From Triticum aestivum (taxonomy: Eukaryota; Streptophyta; Magnoliopsida; Poales; Poaceae): a stretch of 64,000 nt of DNA. Shown here piece by piece: positions 33,430 to 44,460 of this stretch. The notes below the pieces were generated by a model, which was not told where the DNA came from, did no database searches, and saw only the letters and a program-made list of their open reading frames with translations. The DNA lies in the NCBI RefSeq assembly GCF_018294505.1, contig NC_057812.1:64250494-64314493 (forward strand), given 5' to 3'. Within the stretch, counting starts at the first letter, position 1. Each line of letters begins with the position of its first letter. The position numbers were made by a program, and so were the translations under genes.

Positions 33430-33748
33430 GTCTGTGCACTCACGGCTTATAAACCGCTCATACTGCCTCTCTCTTGGCGAGGTGGGACTAAAAACAGCTT
33501 GCCATAACCTCATTAGTACGGGTTCATGGTAAGAACCGGCACTAAATGGTGATGGTGGGGCCATAGCCTGACCGCAGGCTGATGCAGCCTCTTTAGTACC
33601 GGTTCGTGGCATGAACCGGTACTAAAGGTTCACCACGAACCGGTACTATTGATCGCCGCCACGAACCGGCACTAATGTACACATTAGTGCCGGCTCTAAT
33701 TCAAACCGGCACTAATGTGCTTCACGTTTGACCCTTTTTCTACTAGTG
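33430..33748. repeat. Right subterminal repeats and end of CACTA-D
   Basis: Begins with a direct copy of the conserved block (CGGCTTATAAACCGCTC..GCGAGGTGGGACTAAA, 33444-33493), then palindromes of TAGTACCGGTTCGTGG and ATTAGTGCCGGC up to the terminal repeat. Confidence 0.85.
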
Positions 33749-36328
33749 CTTCCCCCAAAGCTACCCCGCCATCTCAGCAGAGAAGCAGCGTGGCTTCCAC
33801 CGAGCTGCTTCAGCCGGAGCATGCCTTGATGGCTCCTGCCAGCTATCCCGTGGATGCTATCACGGAGTCTCAAAATTGCCACCTTATGACGCAATGGATG
33901 AATTTGAAGGTTAAGGCGGCTGTTGGCTCTGTTTATCCTACTGAACCCGACACAACTTTTCACTGCCGGCCGATTCCAGAATGATATGCTAGGGTGATGG
34001 TGGATGAAATAACTGAGGGATTTGAGGACCTCCAGCTTGACCACCCTACCGGTGAAGGGGAGACTAGGCTGGGGTCTGCTCTGAAGACTCCATGCCTATG
34101 GCGGAAGGAGCTCATCAACCTTCCGAACTGGACGCATATGCCTCCTCCTCCTCCTCCGGCAAGTCAGGGCACTCAGCCTCCTCCACCGCCTCCTCCTCCG
34201 GCAAGTCAGGGCACTCTGCCTCCTCCACCGCCTCCTCCTCTGGCGAGTCAGGGCACTCCGCCTCCTCCACCGCCTCCTCCTCCGGCGAGTGACGATCAGG
34301 GCACTCGACCGGCTCCTTCTCCGTTGCGTGGCGGCACTCCGCCTCCTTCTCCGCCTGCGCCGATGCGCCCAAGAAGCCAGCCTCCTCCTTCTCCGCCTCG
34401 TCAGCAAGGGCGGAAGAGACCTGCCGCCGCTCTGGCTGGTCCCGCGCGTCATAGTCCTTCTCCTCCGCCTCGTAAGCAAGTAAAGAAGACAACCGCTCCG
34501 TCTGCTCTGCCGGCGTCTAGCAATACAGCCAGAGGCGGGAGGAAATACAGATTCGGTCCTTCTCTGAAGACTCCGGAGAAGTTACCATACGAGAGGACCC
34601 CGGAGGAGAACACCGAGATCGCACGAGAAGAAGTGAGGAACTACTTTGAAGGGGTGAAATCAAAGAAACATCCACCTCCGGAGGAGAAGGTAGATCCGGT
34701 GAAAGCGAAGCACACTCTGGCTGCCCTGACAAAACCACCCAAGTCTCCGCCGAAAGGAAACTATGAGCGCATTATTGGAAAGGAATTTGCCGAAGCGGAG
34801 CGGTCGGGAAGTACTGTTAGTGATCAATGGCTGAAAGAACGACGAGCTGGGAAACAAATTGCCCAGCTCGGCGAACAAGCGAAGCAATCGTGCCCCCCGC
34901 TCAAGGTGCCTAGCGACAACGTCGCTAATGATCCGAGGATGATGCCCGGTTATAGCAATCTTGGTGATTACCTGCCCGATGATGTACATTATGATGTCAT
35001 GGAGGTCCAGATACAAAGATATGAGTACGGGAAGCCTCTCGTCAAAGATGAAAGATCTCTATCAACGATGATGCGAAGATTGCATGATTGGTACTTGAAA
35101 ATCTGCAGAGACTCTGGGGGGAGGAGTACTTTGTATGTGAAAGTTAAAAAGGAGCATGACCTCGTTGGAATTGAACTGTTGCCTATTCCATTTGAGGAGT
35201 TCTTTCAGTTTTTTCAATCAATTGGCCCTTGATAAAACAACGGTCACCTGCTACTGTCTGTAAGTAGTACTACTTCTGTCATTAGGTCTCTCTATATAGC
35301 TTAGCTCTTTCATTGCATGTATTTATAATCATCCTCACTATATTATGCAGATTGAAGATCGCCGAATTGAAGAAAAGACAAGTCGGTGATATTGGGTTCA
35401 TTAACACATATCTCATACATGCAACTCAGGTTAAATTTCATGCCGCAGATACCGAGGCCAACTTGCTACGATCATTGGTAATAAATGAAAACAAAGATAT
35501 AATACTCTTTCCTTACAACTTCAGGTGAGTGTTACTGTCTTGTGCGTATTCGATTTCCCTTATATATTAGTCAAGGTTATAGTAATGTAATTGATGAGTT
35601 ATGCATGCATGTGCAGTTACCACTATATTCTCCTAGAGATTAAGCTTGAGTAGGGACTAGTAACCGTCTTAGACTCAAGACGAAAAGATCCCCAGGACTA
35701 TGCGGACATGACTCAAATGCTCGAGAAGTAAGTTAAATCGATCATTATCCACCATATCAGCAACTTTGTTCATTTCCTGATATATCAAGTAATTGTTTTC
35801 TTTGTCTGACAGGGTTTGGAAAAAATTCTCCAAAAAAGCTCCAGGACTCCCGAAGAAGTTGCAATTTAGACACCCGAAAGTTAGTACTATAGTAGCATGT
35901 TCCGCGCATCTCCTATTGATTCAAGCGCTAGTTTCATCAATACCATTTGGCATTCTTGCTTATCAGTTTGATTGACCTCTATTTCTTGTAAAGTGGTTGT
36001 GGCAGGAACAAGGGAATGATTTCTGTGGATACTACGTTTGCGAGTCCATCCGCCACACGACCTGTGAGCGGGGCTACACTGACGAACAATATGAAGTACG
36101 TAAATAACAACATTCACAATTTTATTTTATTACCATCATTTTTGTTGAGTTTCATTCATTCATATATATATGTATTCACCCCCTTCTTCAAATTAGATGT
36201 TTCGGAAGCGGGATGAACTCCTAGCACCAGCTCGCATGCGAGCAATTCAAGAGGAATTGGCGGCATTCTTTCTTGACCACGTGATCGCTGAAGACGGAGA
36301 ATACTATGTGGACCATGAGTCCGTATGA

Positions 36329-36700
36329 TTATATTTGTAAGAGATAATTATTGTATATATGTAGCCGGTAGTGTCGGATAGATATACGAGAACTTGTTGT
36401 TCTACCAATCTCTCAGAGAAGGAGAGGTGGTCGATATCACTTCTCTCTGTATGCATATATGTTCATGACGATCTTCTGTTTCCTTCGTTTGCTTACTAGC
36501 TAGCTAGCGTGTCTAGTCCTCTCTATATGTATGCATAGTACGTAGCGTCGACCAAGCACGAACATAAGAGAGGACACTTCTCTCTATTAATTATAGTTAG
36601 CTAACACAATATATGAAACACCTAAATTAACCCCCCAAAACCCCCAACCCCCCCCCCCCATTCAAAAAAAACAAAAACCCCAGCCACAGAAATGCTGACG
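36329..36700. other. 3' region of ORF2, low complexity
   Basis: Non-coding AT-rich sequence after the ORF2 stop, then a C-rich and A-rich run (36632-36680). No further exon was recognised. Confidence 0.5.
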
Positions 36701-36919
36701 CGTGGATGCCTATTGGTCCCGGTTGGTGCCACCAACCGGGACCAAAGGGTCTCCTGCCTGGGCTCCGCGCATAGGCCACGTGGAGGCCCATCTGTCCTGG
36801 TTCTGGATTGAACCGGGACTAAAGGGACAGGGCATTAGTACCGACCCTTTAGTCCCGGTTCAGGAACTGGGACAAAAGGCCCTTACGAACCGGGACAACA
36901 GGCCCTTTTTCTACCAGTG
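36700..36919. repeat. Right subterminal repeats and end of CACTA-A
   Basis: Palindromes of TTGGTCCCGGTTGGTG and CACCAACCGGGACCAAAG (36714-36748), further GGGACTAAAG copies, and the terminal repeat ending CTACCAGTG at 36919. Confidence 0.9.
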
Positions 36920-37041
36920 GAACTCCGCTCCTCCTTGAGCTCATGGAGCTCCATGTCCTTGGCCCTGAGCTACGCATCCTTGGCATGTACCTCCTATGTC
37001 AGGAGCCTCACCTCGGACTCCGTGATCTGCTACTCCGCCAT
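36920..37041 (-). pseudogene. Coiled-coil gene, 5' part, with three TAG codons
   Basis: From the ATG at 37041-37039 the minus strand reads MAE, stop, QITESEVRLLT, stop, EVHAKDA, stop, LRAKDMELHELKEERS, then CACTA-A. The three stops (37032-37030, 36996-36994, 36972-36970) are all TAG where a glutamine fits the heptad pattern, so each looks like CAG to TAG. The frame resumes at 9917 beyond the transposon. The upstream block 37385-37575 is probably its 5' region. The product would be a coiled-coil protein of unknown role. Confidence 0.65.
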
Positions 37042-37384
37042 GGCACCAGGTAGAAGCAATGGGGAGAGGAAGCAAAGGGGGCGAAACGGCTGAAAGGCAA
37101 TGCAATCTTTTGGTTTTCACCATGGTAAAACACCAGTCGACGACTTCTCACATCAGGGAGCATTGGGTATAGGCGGAGTCATCATGACTAATTGCTGCAG
37201 TGCCTGCTCCCGTCAATCAAAAAATTAAAAATCCTACCGCACCCAAACACCAGAGCAACGCCGCAGTGGATATTTAAATTTACCTGCCGGCAAGTAGATA
37301 AAAAAAGGGGTGAAAAAACAAATGTGGCGGCGGCCTAGCTAATCGGTCGAACTAGCCCAACTAGCTAGCCACCGTGCTTCACTG
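37042..37384. other. 5' region of the coiled-coil pseudogene, nothing else recognised
   Basis: No element end or further exon seen. A GGCGGAGTC-containing stretch and A-rich sequence only. Confidence 0.35.
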
Positions 37385-37575
37385 ATGTACTTGGCGGGAA
37401 AGGTGGTCTTTCGTGATTTGACGACTAATTTACTTGCTTCGGCGCTACGACCGAGGAGGACCCAGAAAACGCGCGGTAGGGCATCCCACGTCAGGAAGAA
37501 TATATGCGTGCACCTCTCGGGAGGACCCCGAAACCGCACGGTAGGGTGTGCCACGTCTCGGCTTGGAGGAAAAAT
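37385..37575 (-). promoter_or_regulatory. Third homologous 5' block
   Basis: GGGAAAGGTGGTCTTTCGTGATTTGACG, read in two parts, and GGCGCTACGACCG (37443-37456) match 3257-3306 and 8846-8900. It includes an internal direct repeat, GAGGACCC(A/C)GAAA(A/C)CGC(G/A)CGGTAGGG, at 37455-37483 and 37521-37546. Confidence 0.45.
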
Positions 37576-38620
37576 GTGCGTGTAAAAATATATTGTATCA
37601 GACGCAGTAGAGTACCTATGGTTCGACCTTGGGACCTAGCCAGTTGGTTGAAAACACCCCACTAGCCACACAGCTTCATCATGCAAACGTGGCACGGAGG
37701 ATAGATGTGGTTAGCTCCGTCTCGAACAGCCACAACGTCTCTTGTTCTAGGCGATTCTTCTATCTACCAAGTTTTTTAGTTGTAATAACACCACGGCAAG
37801 CTAGCGCCGCTCTTCGTGTGTTCCCGTGCAAAGGTTAGACGATGGAGAGAAGAGAGATTGTGATCGCAGACCTGGGACCCACTAGTAAGTGAGGTAACGG
37901 TCATGCACGTGTTGACGAGGCACTCCCTCTACTCTACTCAACGCAAGTATTGTATAAAATCAAGTTATGGGACAAAGCCAACAACCGTTCATTTTTTCAG
38001 GCTATCGACTTACGCTTTGTAGTCCAGGTTGCCAGTTCGAATCTCGTCTTTCAGATTTGTTAGTTTTAGGTCCAAATTTGATTAATGACAAAGTGGGACC
38101 CCCGTGTGTTGTTCCGATATTTCAGTGTAGGATGTTTTTTTTTTGAACAAACACTTTGCACGGTTAGACAAGTAACGGCACGAGTTACACGTTTTTTGCA
38201 TGTTTACGAACAAAAATGACAGCGGCATAGAATATCACATCCACCCCGCAGCTTTGATACTATGGTGATACGAGTTTTTACACTGTTGGAAGTGAGATCC
38301 AATGGCTTGGGAGAAGTCTTTGTAATTATGCGCAATTTCCAAACTCTCCAAAGGTTTTTTTGCAAATAAAACATTCAGGCCTCGTGTGTGCCGCTGCATC
38401 TTCGATCCAACGGCTCCCCGGTGCTCATATTAGGTGCTCCCCGTAGCTTAATTACCAGCTACGGTGATTGGAGTAGTTGTGGGCCGAATGCTACGAAAAT
38501 ATAATCTAAACCGACCGGAATAAATGCCTACACAAATTAATTCAAGGTTGGAGTGCCCCTCGCAATGTAAATAGCTCCGGCTTTGCGAGGGATGGAGAGG
38601 TAGTAGCTTCAACGAGTGGA
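37576..38620. other. Intergenic, nothing recognised
   Basis: No gene or transposon end was recognised. One tRNA-like T-arm string is discussed under rejected items. Confidence 0.4.
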
Positions 38621-38629
38621 ATATACGGT

Positions 38630-39310
38630 GTGATAAAGCGAGGTCAATCGAGAGACATATAGATAGAGAGACAAAGTGAGTGTGGTCCGACATTAATTGA
38701 ACAAATATATATGCTCTGGAGATATATTGTCCGATTGTGCTTTTTGGCAAGGGTCAGGGATGTAGGATAGAGCTTGAGAGATGATCCAGTCACGGACGTG
38801 TAGATATATTTTGTGCGTGAGAGGAAGCAAGGTCAACCGATCACATAGGGTCGCCGTGCGATCGAAAGAGTGGGACGGGTTGCAGAGAGTGACCTAGATA
38901 GATGATGTGCGTGAGAGAGTATACAATGTGAATAGGTCGAATTGAGCTCAACATGGTGATATATCATTTTTGTCTGAGAAAGAGCGAGGTCAATCGAGAC
39001 ATACAGAGAGAGAGAGAGAGAGATCGAGTGAGCGTGGCCCACCATGAGGTCGAAAAGAGTGGTGGCGGCTTGGATGGACTGACTTAGATAGACAACATGC
39101 GTGAGAGAGTATAGAGTATGTCGATCGAGGCCCGAACAGGGAGATATATCATTTGTGTGTGAAAGAAAACGAGGTTAAACGAGACTCGGATAAAGAGAGC
39201 GAGATTGAGCGAGTGTTGCCCGCTGTGTGGAAGAAAGAGTGAGATAGTCTCGAGGGAGTGACCTAGATATACAACGTGCGTGCGTGCTCATGCACGAGAG
39301 CTTGGGGGGC
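38630..39310. repeat. Degenerate tandem repeat of about 190 bp
   Basis: About three and a half diverged copies share GCGTGAGAGAGTATA (38908, 39101), AAAGAGTGGGACGG or a variant, TGACCTAGATAGA, ATATATCATTT(G/T)TGTCTGA and (GA)n. The copies differ widely, so the array is old. No coding. Confidence 0.8.
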
Positions 39311-39569
39311 TAGATAGGCAATGCATGTATTTAGCGCGAGAGGGTGAGAGGGAGAGGGGGGAGAGGTGCAGAGAGCTCGGCATCGGGTGCAATGGCTGGT
39401 GTGTGAGGTAAATACATTTGGTAACAGAGTGGAAAATGGGGTTGTGTAGTTGAGAGACTAAGAGATCGAAACATGGAGAGAAAGAATGAACGGGTGTTGG
39501 AAAGCGATAGCTTCCTAAGGTGGTTAGGAGAGGAAGATTGACCGATAGAGGAAGTATGTAGGGTTTGTG

Positions 39570-39586
39570 CGGGGGGGGGGGGGGCT
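39570..39586. repeat. Poly-G run
   Basis: An uninterrupted G run of about 16 bases, G-quadruplex-prone and prone to sequencing error. Confidence 0.9.
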
Positions 39587-39639
39587 AAAAACAACATTTG
39601 AATATACATAGTACAAGATTTAATATCGATGTTTCAATT

Positions 39640-41185
39640 CGGTGTACATTGTAAGATTTGAACCGAGGACCAGGCATACGGGTAATTATTTCGAATTCGT
39701 GCCATATTTCGCCGCCAACCCTCGAATTGCCCCTCGTCTCGTCTCTTTCCCCACCGTTCCCCACCTATGTGCCGGACAACGACGACGAAGACGACGGTCG
39801 CGCTTCACCACCGCACCAGAGCTACCTCATCTATGCCCTCGTCCACCGCACCGGGTGGTCCACCGACAATGTCGGCCGCCGCAACCGACATGCCTCATAG
39901 ACACCGAGTTCCACCGCATCAGGTGCGCTTCACCGACGCCGTCTCCTAGCTCACCGGGTCTACTTCACCGAGCACATCATCGCACCTCCGCCCCCCCCCT
40001 CCCGAGGCCGTTGGGGCTTCACCAACGGTCTCGTCCACCGCATCGTAGCGCTCCGCTGCCACTCAAGATCTGCATCTGTGCGCGGCCAGCCAACGCCAGC
40101 GCATCACCCTCAACGGCTCTGAAGTGACATGCACTCTAGCTAGGCGAGCATGCCCAAACGCCGCCCGAACTAGGTATCCACACATCACTCCCTTTGTGCA
40201 CTGTTCCGACGATGTTTGGATATCCTTTCATTGCTCTCTTAGCTTACCCGCCTACGCAACTCTGACCTTAACTCTTATTTCTTCTGGAGATATCATCTGA
40301 AACAAGCAAATCCATATTTTAGCGAAGCATGATGGCGCTACGGGATCTGGTACACATCCTGCACACCCGTATAACCTTGTAAGTATCTGTCCTCCGGTAC
40401 AACATCAAGGTCGATTCCTCTTATTTGATCAACCATTCGCCGTGTCAAAAATGCAGAGGGGGATGCAAGGAGCACAAGGCCTGCACATCCAAGCAAGTGG
40501 TAACATGGACTTGTACATGGAACCTCCCAAGCGCAAGCAGAGCTGCAGTGAGCCTGTACAACGAGCTAGCGTAAGTCCCTGCATTTCATTTAATTCGTAC
40601 TGGCATTCGTGTATGATTTGTGTGCAGTGGCTGTTCCACGAATTCAAGTTACCAGGGGCGAACATTTAACTTAAAAAATATGAAGGCACTTGCACTCCGG
40701 AAATCAACATAACTTGAGAAATGTGAAGCTACATGCAGTTTGAAAACCAGCTAATGATCCAAAGTAGTTCAGATTATAAACACTAAATGATGCAAGCACC
40801 AAAAAACACAAAATGCAACATGGTGTACAAGGACTACAAACATGGTCTGTACCTGCTTGAATTATTCGTTCTCTGGCTGAAAATATCGAAGTGTAACTGC
40901 ACGTATAACCAGTGCACAAACTGCATATCAATATATCTATCCCACACAAGTATGCCAATAGTTTCAAACAACAGATTAGAAAATTATTTATGCTATGTTG
41001 TCATGATACGGGGACTTTCTAGTAGATGGCCTCGACGTTTCGTCAAGCTATGAAAATGCACTATAATTTGCATGTCATCAATGCCTGCAAATCTCTGTCT
41101 CTCTCAACATAGTAGATCATCATTAGACACTAAATCCTTCAATGAGCTTGCAAAATGCTTGCATTACATCCCTCATTAGACACTA
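39640..41185. other. Unclassified stretch with a GC-rich block
   Basis: 39640-40130 is GC-rich and open in two plus frames, with Arg/Pro/Ser-rich translations lacking recognisable domains. 40442-40570 could be an exon (MQRGMQGAQGLHIQ..) before a possible GTAAGT donor at 40572, but there is no family match I recognise. 41100-41185 contains a partial copy of the coding fragment at 49890-50090. Confidence 0.25.
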
Positions 41186-41219
41186 CTAGTCGTCAACCCG
41201 TGCATTTGCACGGGCTAGT

Positions 41220-44200
41220 CAATAAGCCCTATGAATTTATTTTGGCATTAATAATATCTATCATGAAAGGAATAAATTGAAGCACCCATCAATCCACTTC
41301 AACCTGAAGCACATGTAGGGTGTTTCCAATTTTATTTTGTTTTTTAATTAGCTCAATTCTAAGTTAAAAATATCATTAGAAGAGTGTCTTCTGACTCTTT
41401 GACTTTTAGTTCATTTTATTTTGTGTAACCTTGCTTCTTTGTATATCCAATATGTGCCGGACAATATAATTATAATTTATTTTCACTATGTTTAAGTTTT
41501 TTCAGTGTCAAAGTTATTACATACTATAGGAATTTGAAGCAAGTGAATACGAAGACTGAAAGGGGAGAAGATTTATTCGAAAACAGTGATTTAATGCTTG
41601 TATAAACTACTTGAAATATATATGGGGATGCTATCCCTACATACTAAATTGGTCGATCCATGACAATTTTTCTCTTGGACCATAGAAGCATGACATATGA
41701 CATTCATGCATTTCTAAGTATATAATAACCATGTTAGGTAAATTAAATGGATAGTCTTAACATTTTTACATGTTTAATTAGAAATCAATATATTACATCG
41801 AAATTTTTATTTAGCTGGATTACATGTGTAAAAGTAAGGTTGCTTTTTAGGGCAGAGTTAGATTAATTGGTAGTAGCAAAGCAAAACATAAGATTCTTCG
41901 TTTTGTTTGTTGAACTTATTTTAGTTTAATTGTGTCTAAAGATAATGATGAGTTAGAAGGGAAAATAGGTTCATATTATTGGGACTTGGGTCTTATGTCG
42001 GTGAGTTACCACCAAGAAGAACAAAAGCTTTAGAGGCCACTTTAACGGGTTCATGGTATGAACATGGATTTATTGTAGAAAAGTCAGCCACTTATTGGTA
42101 AGAGAAAATGCTAAGTACTTGTCAGCCTAGTAGTTATACTAAGCAAAATGTTGTTTCACACATATCCAAGAACTATATATGTAATATATCATCGTGCTTG
42201 TTACTACACAGTTTATTTAGTACACAAACACGGGTATTTCAAATGATATTTTCTAAACTGTGAGTTGTAGTTGCGTAACATTTTCAGGGGTGTACTTTGA
42301 AAGCCTAATACTTCTTGTCGATGAATGTAACCTCTAAGTGCATTTATAAGTTTATATAGGCTCGAAGTGCTTTCTATCGTATAACCATCCGAGCTAAAAA
42401 GCGCCATGGTGTTGATGGTCATCACCGTCGACACCCTTGGATTGTAGCCCTTTAGTTCATGATGTGTGAACATTTACTGTGCTAAAACTGTTCTTCTCAT
42501 AGATAATTTCACATACTTGATTAGCTTCATTCTTATGTACTATTCCAGTAGTCATGTGGGCATCCTTCCAGCAGCAAACCATCAATCAGCAATGTGTCCT
42601 TGCCATGAATGTGCTGCAGCAAAACACAACGCATGTGAAGTCGACACATGAAGGACTTCAATTTTGCCACAAGCACTGACAGAAAAAAGGGAAACAACAG
42701 ATCAACCCTCTATAGGAAAAGGAAATTATAGATCAATCTATGGATAAAAAAATATTGGTGTCAGTGCAGCCATTGTAACCTGATCTCCATGCATCAATAG
42801 AGGGTAGTACATGTTTTGATGTGTTTGTATCAAGACTGCAGATTAATGACCTACTGCTCACGGACCTAATTTTAGGTTATCTTTAAGTTGATGGTGATGT
42901 TGCCTAGCCTCCACGGATCACCAACGGCAATGTCTGGCTCAAGCGTTCTGTGCCTGCATTTTGGAAGATTTCTTTATACTCCAAGTGAAACATGCTTAAC
43001 GTAATGTATTTAAGAAGTTAAAACATCCAACTGCAGATGTGCTTTGACAATATTACGATATTCACCCTTTTTTTTTCATCTGAATATGTACTAATTGGAT
43101 CTCCTCCAGCCCTAATTTATTTGCTAACAGGGCTTACTCCAAAAAAACTTGATTGTACATTTCATCACTAAAATACTATCTTTCTCCTTTTATTAATAGT
43201 GCAATTAAAACTATGTGTGCTTGCCAACTCCAATACCTACTACTCAGTCACATTAATATATGATGATATTTGGTGGAAACCTTGAATGGCTCCTTTCAGC
43301 TCGGCTAAAAAATACCAAAAAAGTGTTTTTTGAAGTTCCATAAAAACTGTACATTTAGATGTGTACTCCCTAACTTAAAAGTTCATTAGAATTTAGTTTG
43401 TATGTTACACCGAAAGAGAAATAAAATATATTTTTTATCCTAAATATATACGTAATGGACATTTACATGTAGGAATAAATCAGGATTTTCAAAAAATATA
43501 GAGGGATTTGATTTGTTTTTGGAATATTCTGCCTATTTGAAACTTGGGATCGAAATATTTGCACTCTTGGTAGCAATCAACCACACAGTATCTTGGTAAG
43601 AAGCTAACAAAGAGAAAGATCTAACAGACAATGTTACCATTTAAAAAATAGCAGCTCAAGACACTATGTGTTTCATCCATAAACAGCTACAGAGATAAAA
43701 CTGTACCTTTCTTGAGTATGAACCAAATGTGATATTCTCTCTGGAAAGAAGGATGTTGTTGCTACTTTTCTTTCTCCAGCAATAGGACATCAACGCTAGC
43801 TGCAATCCACCAAAAAGTATGGCTTGTCTCCGGCTGCCATGTTGCTCGCTTGTGCGCTCTGCATCTGTTCTATTTGAAGGGAGAGCAACCTACATATCAA
43901 GGGAGGGTCAGGATGATGAACTGATGGAACTTAGCTCCTGCAGTCCTGCCAAAGCGCAGCTATGCATCCTTGCAATTAATGCGCTAGCACATACTGCCCG
44001 CGGGTCTTCATGTGCGCAGAGCAACGTACATCATTCCCTATACAATAAGTGATAGATGATTAGGGGCAAAAAATGATCAAAAGTTTCTAAACCTCTTTAT
44101 TTCTTTTCATGTACGTCAGTCCACTCATGGCAAATTATGCACAGATAACTATAAAATAATTAAGCAAACGTCCAATGTCTCGAATCCCCAACTCAAACCT

Positions 44201-44370
44201 GAGTAATTCAGTTATTATTCCTGAGCTCCTTAAGGAAGACGCTAGTGTATTCTGAAATATGAGTCCCGCTATGCTAATACACAGGGTCTCCTTTGCTAAT
44301 TAATATCAGTCTGCAGTACATCATACTATTCATACTCGTCCATAAGTAAATAAAATAGACAAAGCCCAAG
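41220..44370. other. 3' half of the outer Helitron, nothing coding
   Basis: AT-rich sequence. Short ORFs only, no recognised domain, MITE or captured exon. Confidence 0.4.
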
Positions 44371-44378
44371 CGTGATGG

Positions 44379-44459
<81 letters not shown>

Positions 44460-44460
44460 A
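44379..44460. repeat. (TATC)n microsatellite at the inner Helitron 5' end
   Basis: About twenty TATC units with one interruption, ending directly at the proposed Helitron start. The outer Helitron start is likewise bordered by (GATA)n at 49857-49888, which is (TATC)n on its own strand. Confidence 0.95.

Larger units (their letters stand above)
29384..33748. mobile_element. CACTA transposon carrying a minus-strand gene (CACTA-D)
   Basis: 4365 bp, left end CACTAGTAGAAAACGGGCC, right end (minus strand) CACTAGTAGAAAAAGGGTC, with a perfect 3-bp target duplication CTT. Subterminal palindromes use TTAGTACCGGTT and TTAGTGCCGGTT. There is no transposase; a TNP2 from elsewhere would be needed. It interrupts exon 2 of CACTA-A ORF2 in frame (..CTAKA then SPKATPP). 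Its right end closely resembles the left end of CACTA-B, so the two belong to one family. Confidence 0.95.
19247..36328 (+). pseudogene. CACTA-A ORF2: multi-exon protein with Ulp1/C48 protease domain
   Basis: Proposed exons: 19247-19492; 28357-29383 joined to 33752-35232; 35351-35524; 35617-35727; 35813-35879; about 35993-36095; 36197-36328 (stop 36326). Most junctions have GT/AG sites in phase. Parts: acidic N-terminus, basic segment (KRRGPKKK), a conserved central region (CGVLVRDKIPISIQ.W, ENDELTMALGN), coiled coil, a DUF8039-like stretch (FHCRPIPE..YARVMVDEI), a Pro/Ser-rich linker (34140-34480), and a C-terminal cysteine-protease fold with SYHYILL (His), VLDS (Asp) and GNDFCGYYVCE (Cys). 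Such proteases cut SUMO-like modifiers. Breaks: TAG at 28810, TGA at 33982, a frameshift near 35225 and TAG at 35651, plus the Copia (intron 1) and CACTA-D (exon 2) insertions. CACTA-B has a homologue. Confidence 0.8.
9918..36919 (+). mobile_element. Autonomous-type CACTA transposon with nested insertions (CACTA-A)
   Basis: The left end is CACTAGTAGAAAACAGGGC and the right end, read on the minus strand, is CACTGGTAGAAAAAGGGCC. The 3-bp flanks are GCA and GAA, a one-mismatch target duplication. Both ends carry palindromic repeats based on TTTGGTCCCGGTT and its complement. Inside are a small coiled-coil membrane gene, a TNP2 transposase, a 337-bp tandem array, an internal promoter module and ORF2. 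Removing the nested Copia and CACTA-D leaves about 13.9 kb, a usual size for such elements. The insertion point is inside the coding exon of a coiled-coil gene. The family resembles the large Triticeae CACTA groups (Jorge/Caspar-like), but the name is not certain. Confidence 0.9.

Noticed and set aside
34096..34492. Two minus-strand ORFs antisense to the proline-rich part of ORF2
   Set aside because: Mirror frames of a codon-repeat region; the plus frame carries the conserved flanks.
38020..38060. tRNA-like T-arm string (GGTTGCCAGTTCGAATCTCG)
   Set aside because: No matching acceptor stem, D-arm or anticodon arm could be laid out around it.
40442..40669. Possible exon with MQRGMQGAQGLHIQ
   Set aside because: A GTAAGT donor is present, but no acceptor, partner exon or known family could be found.
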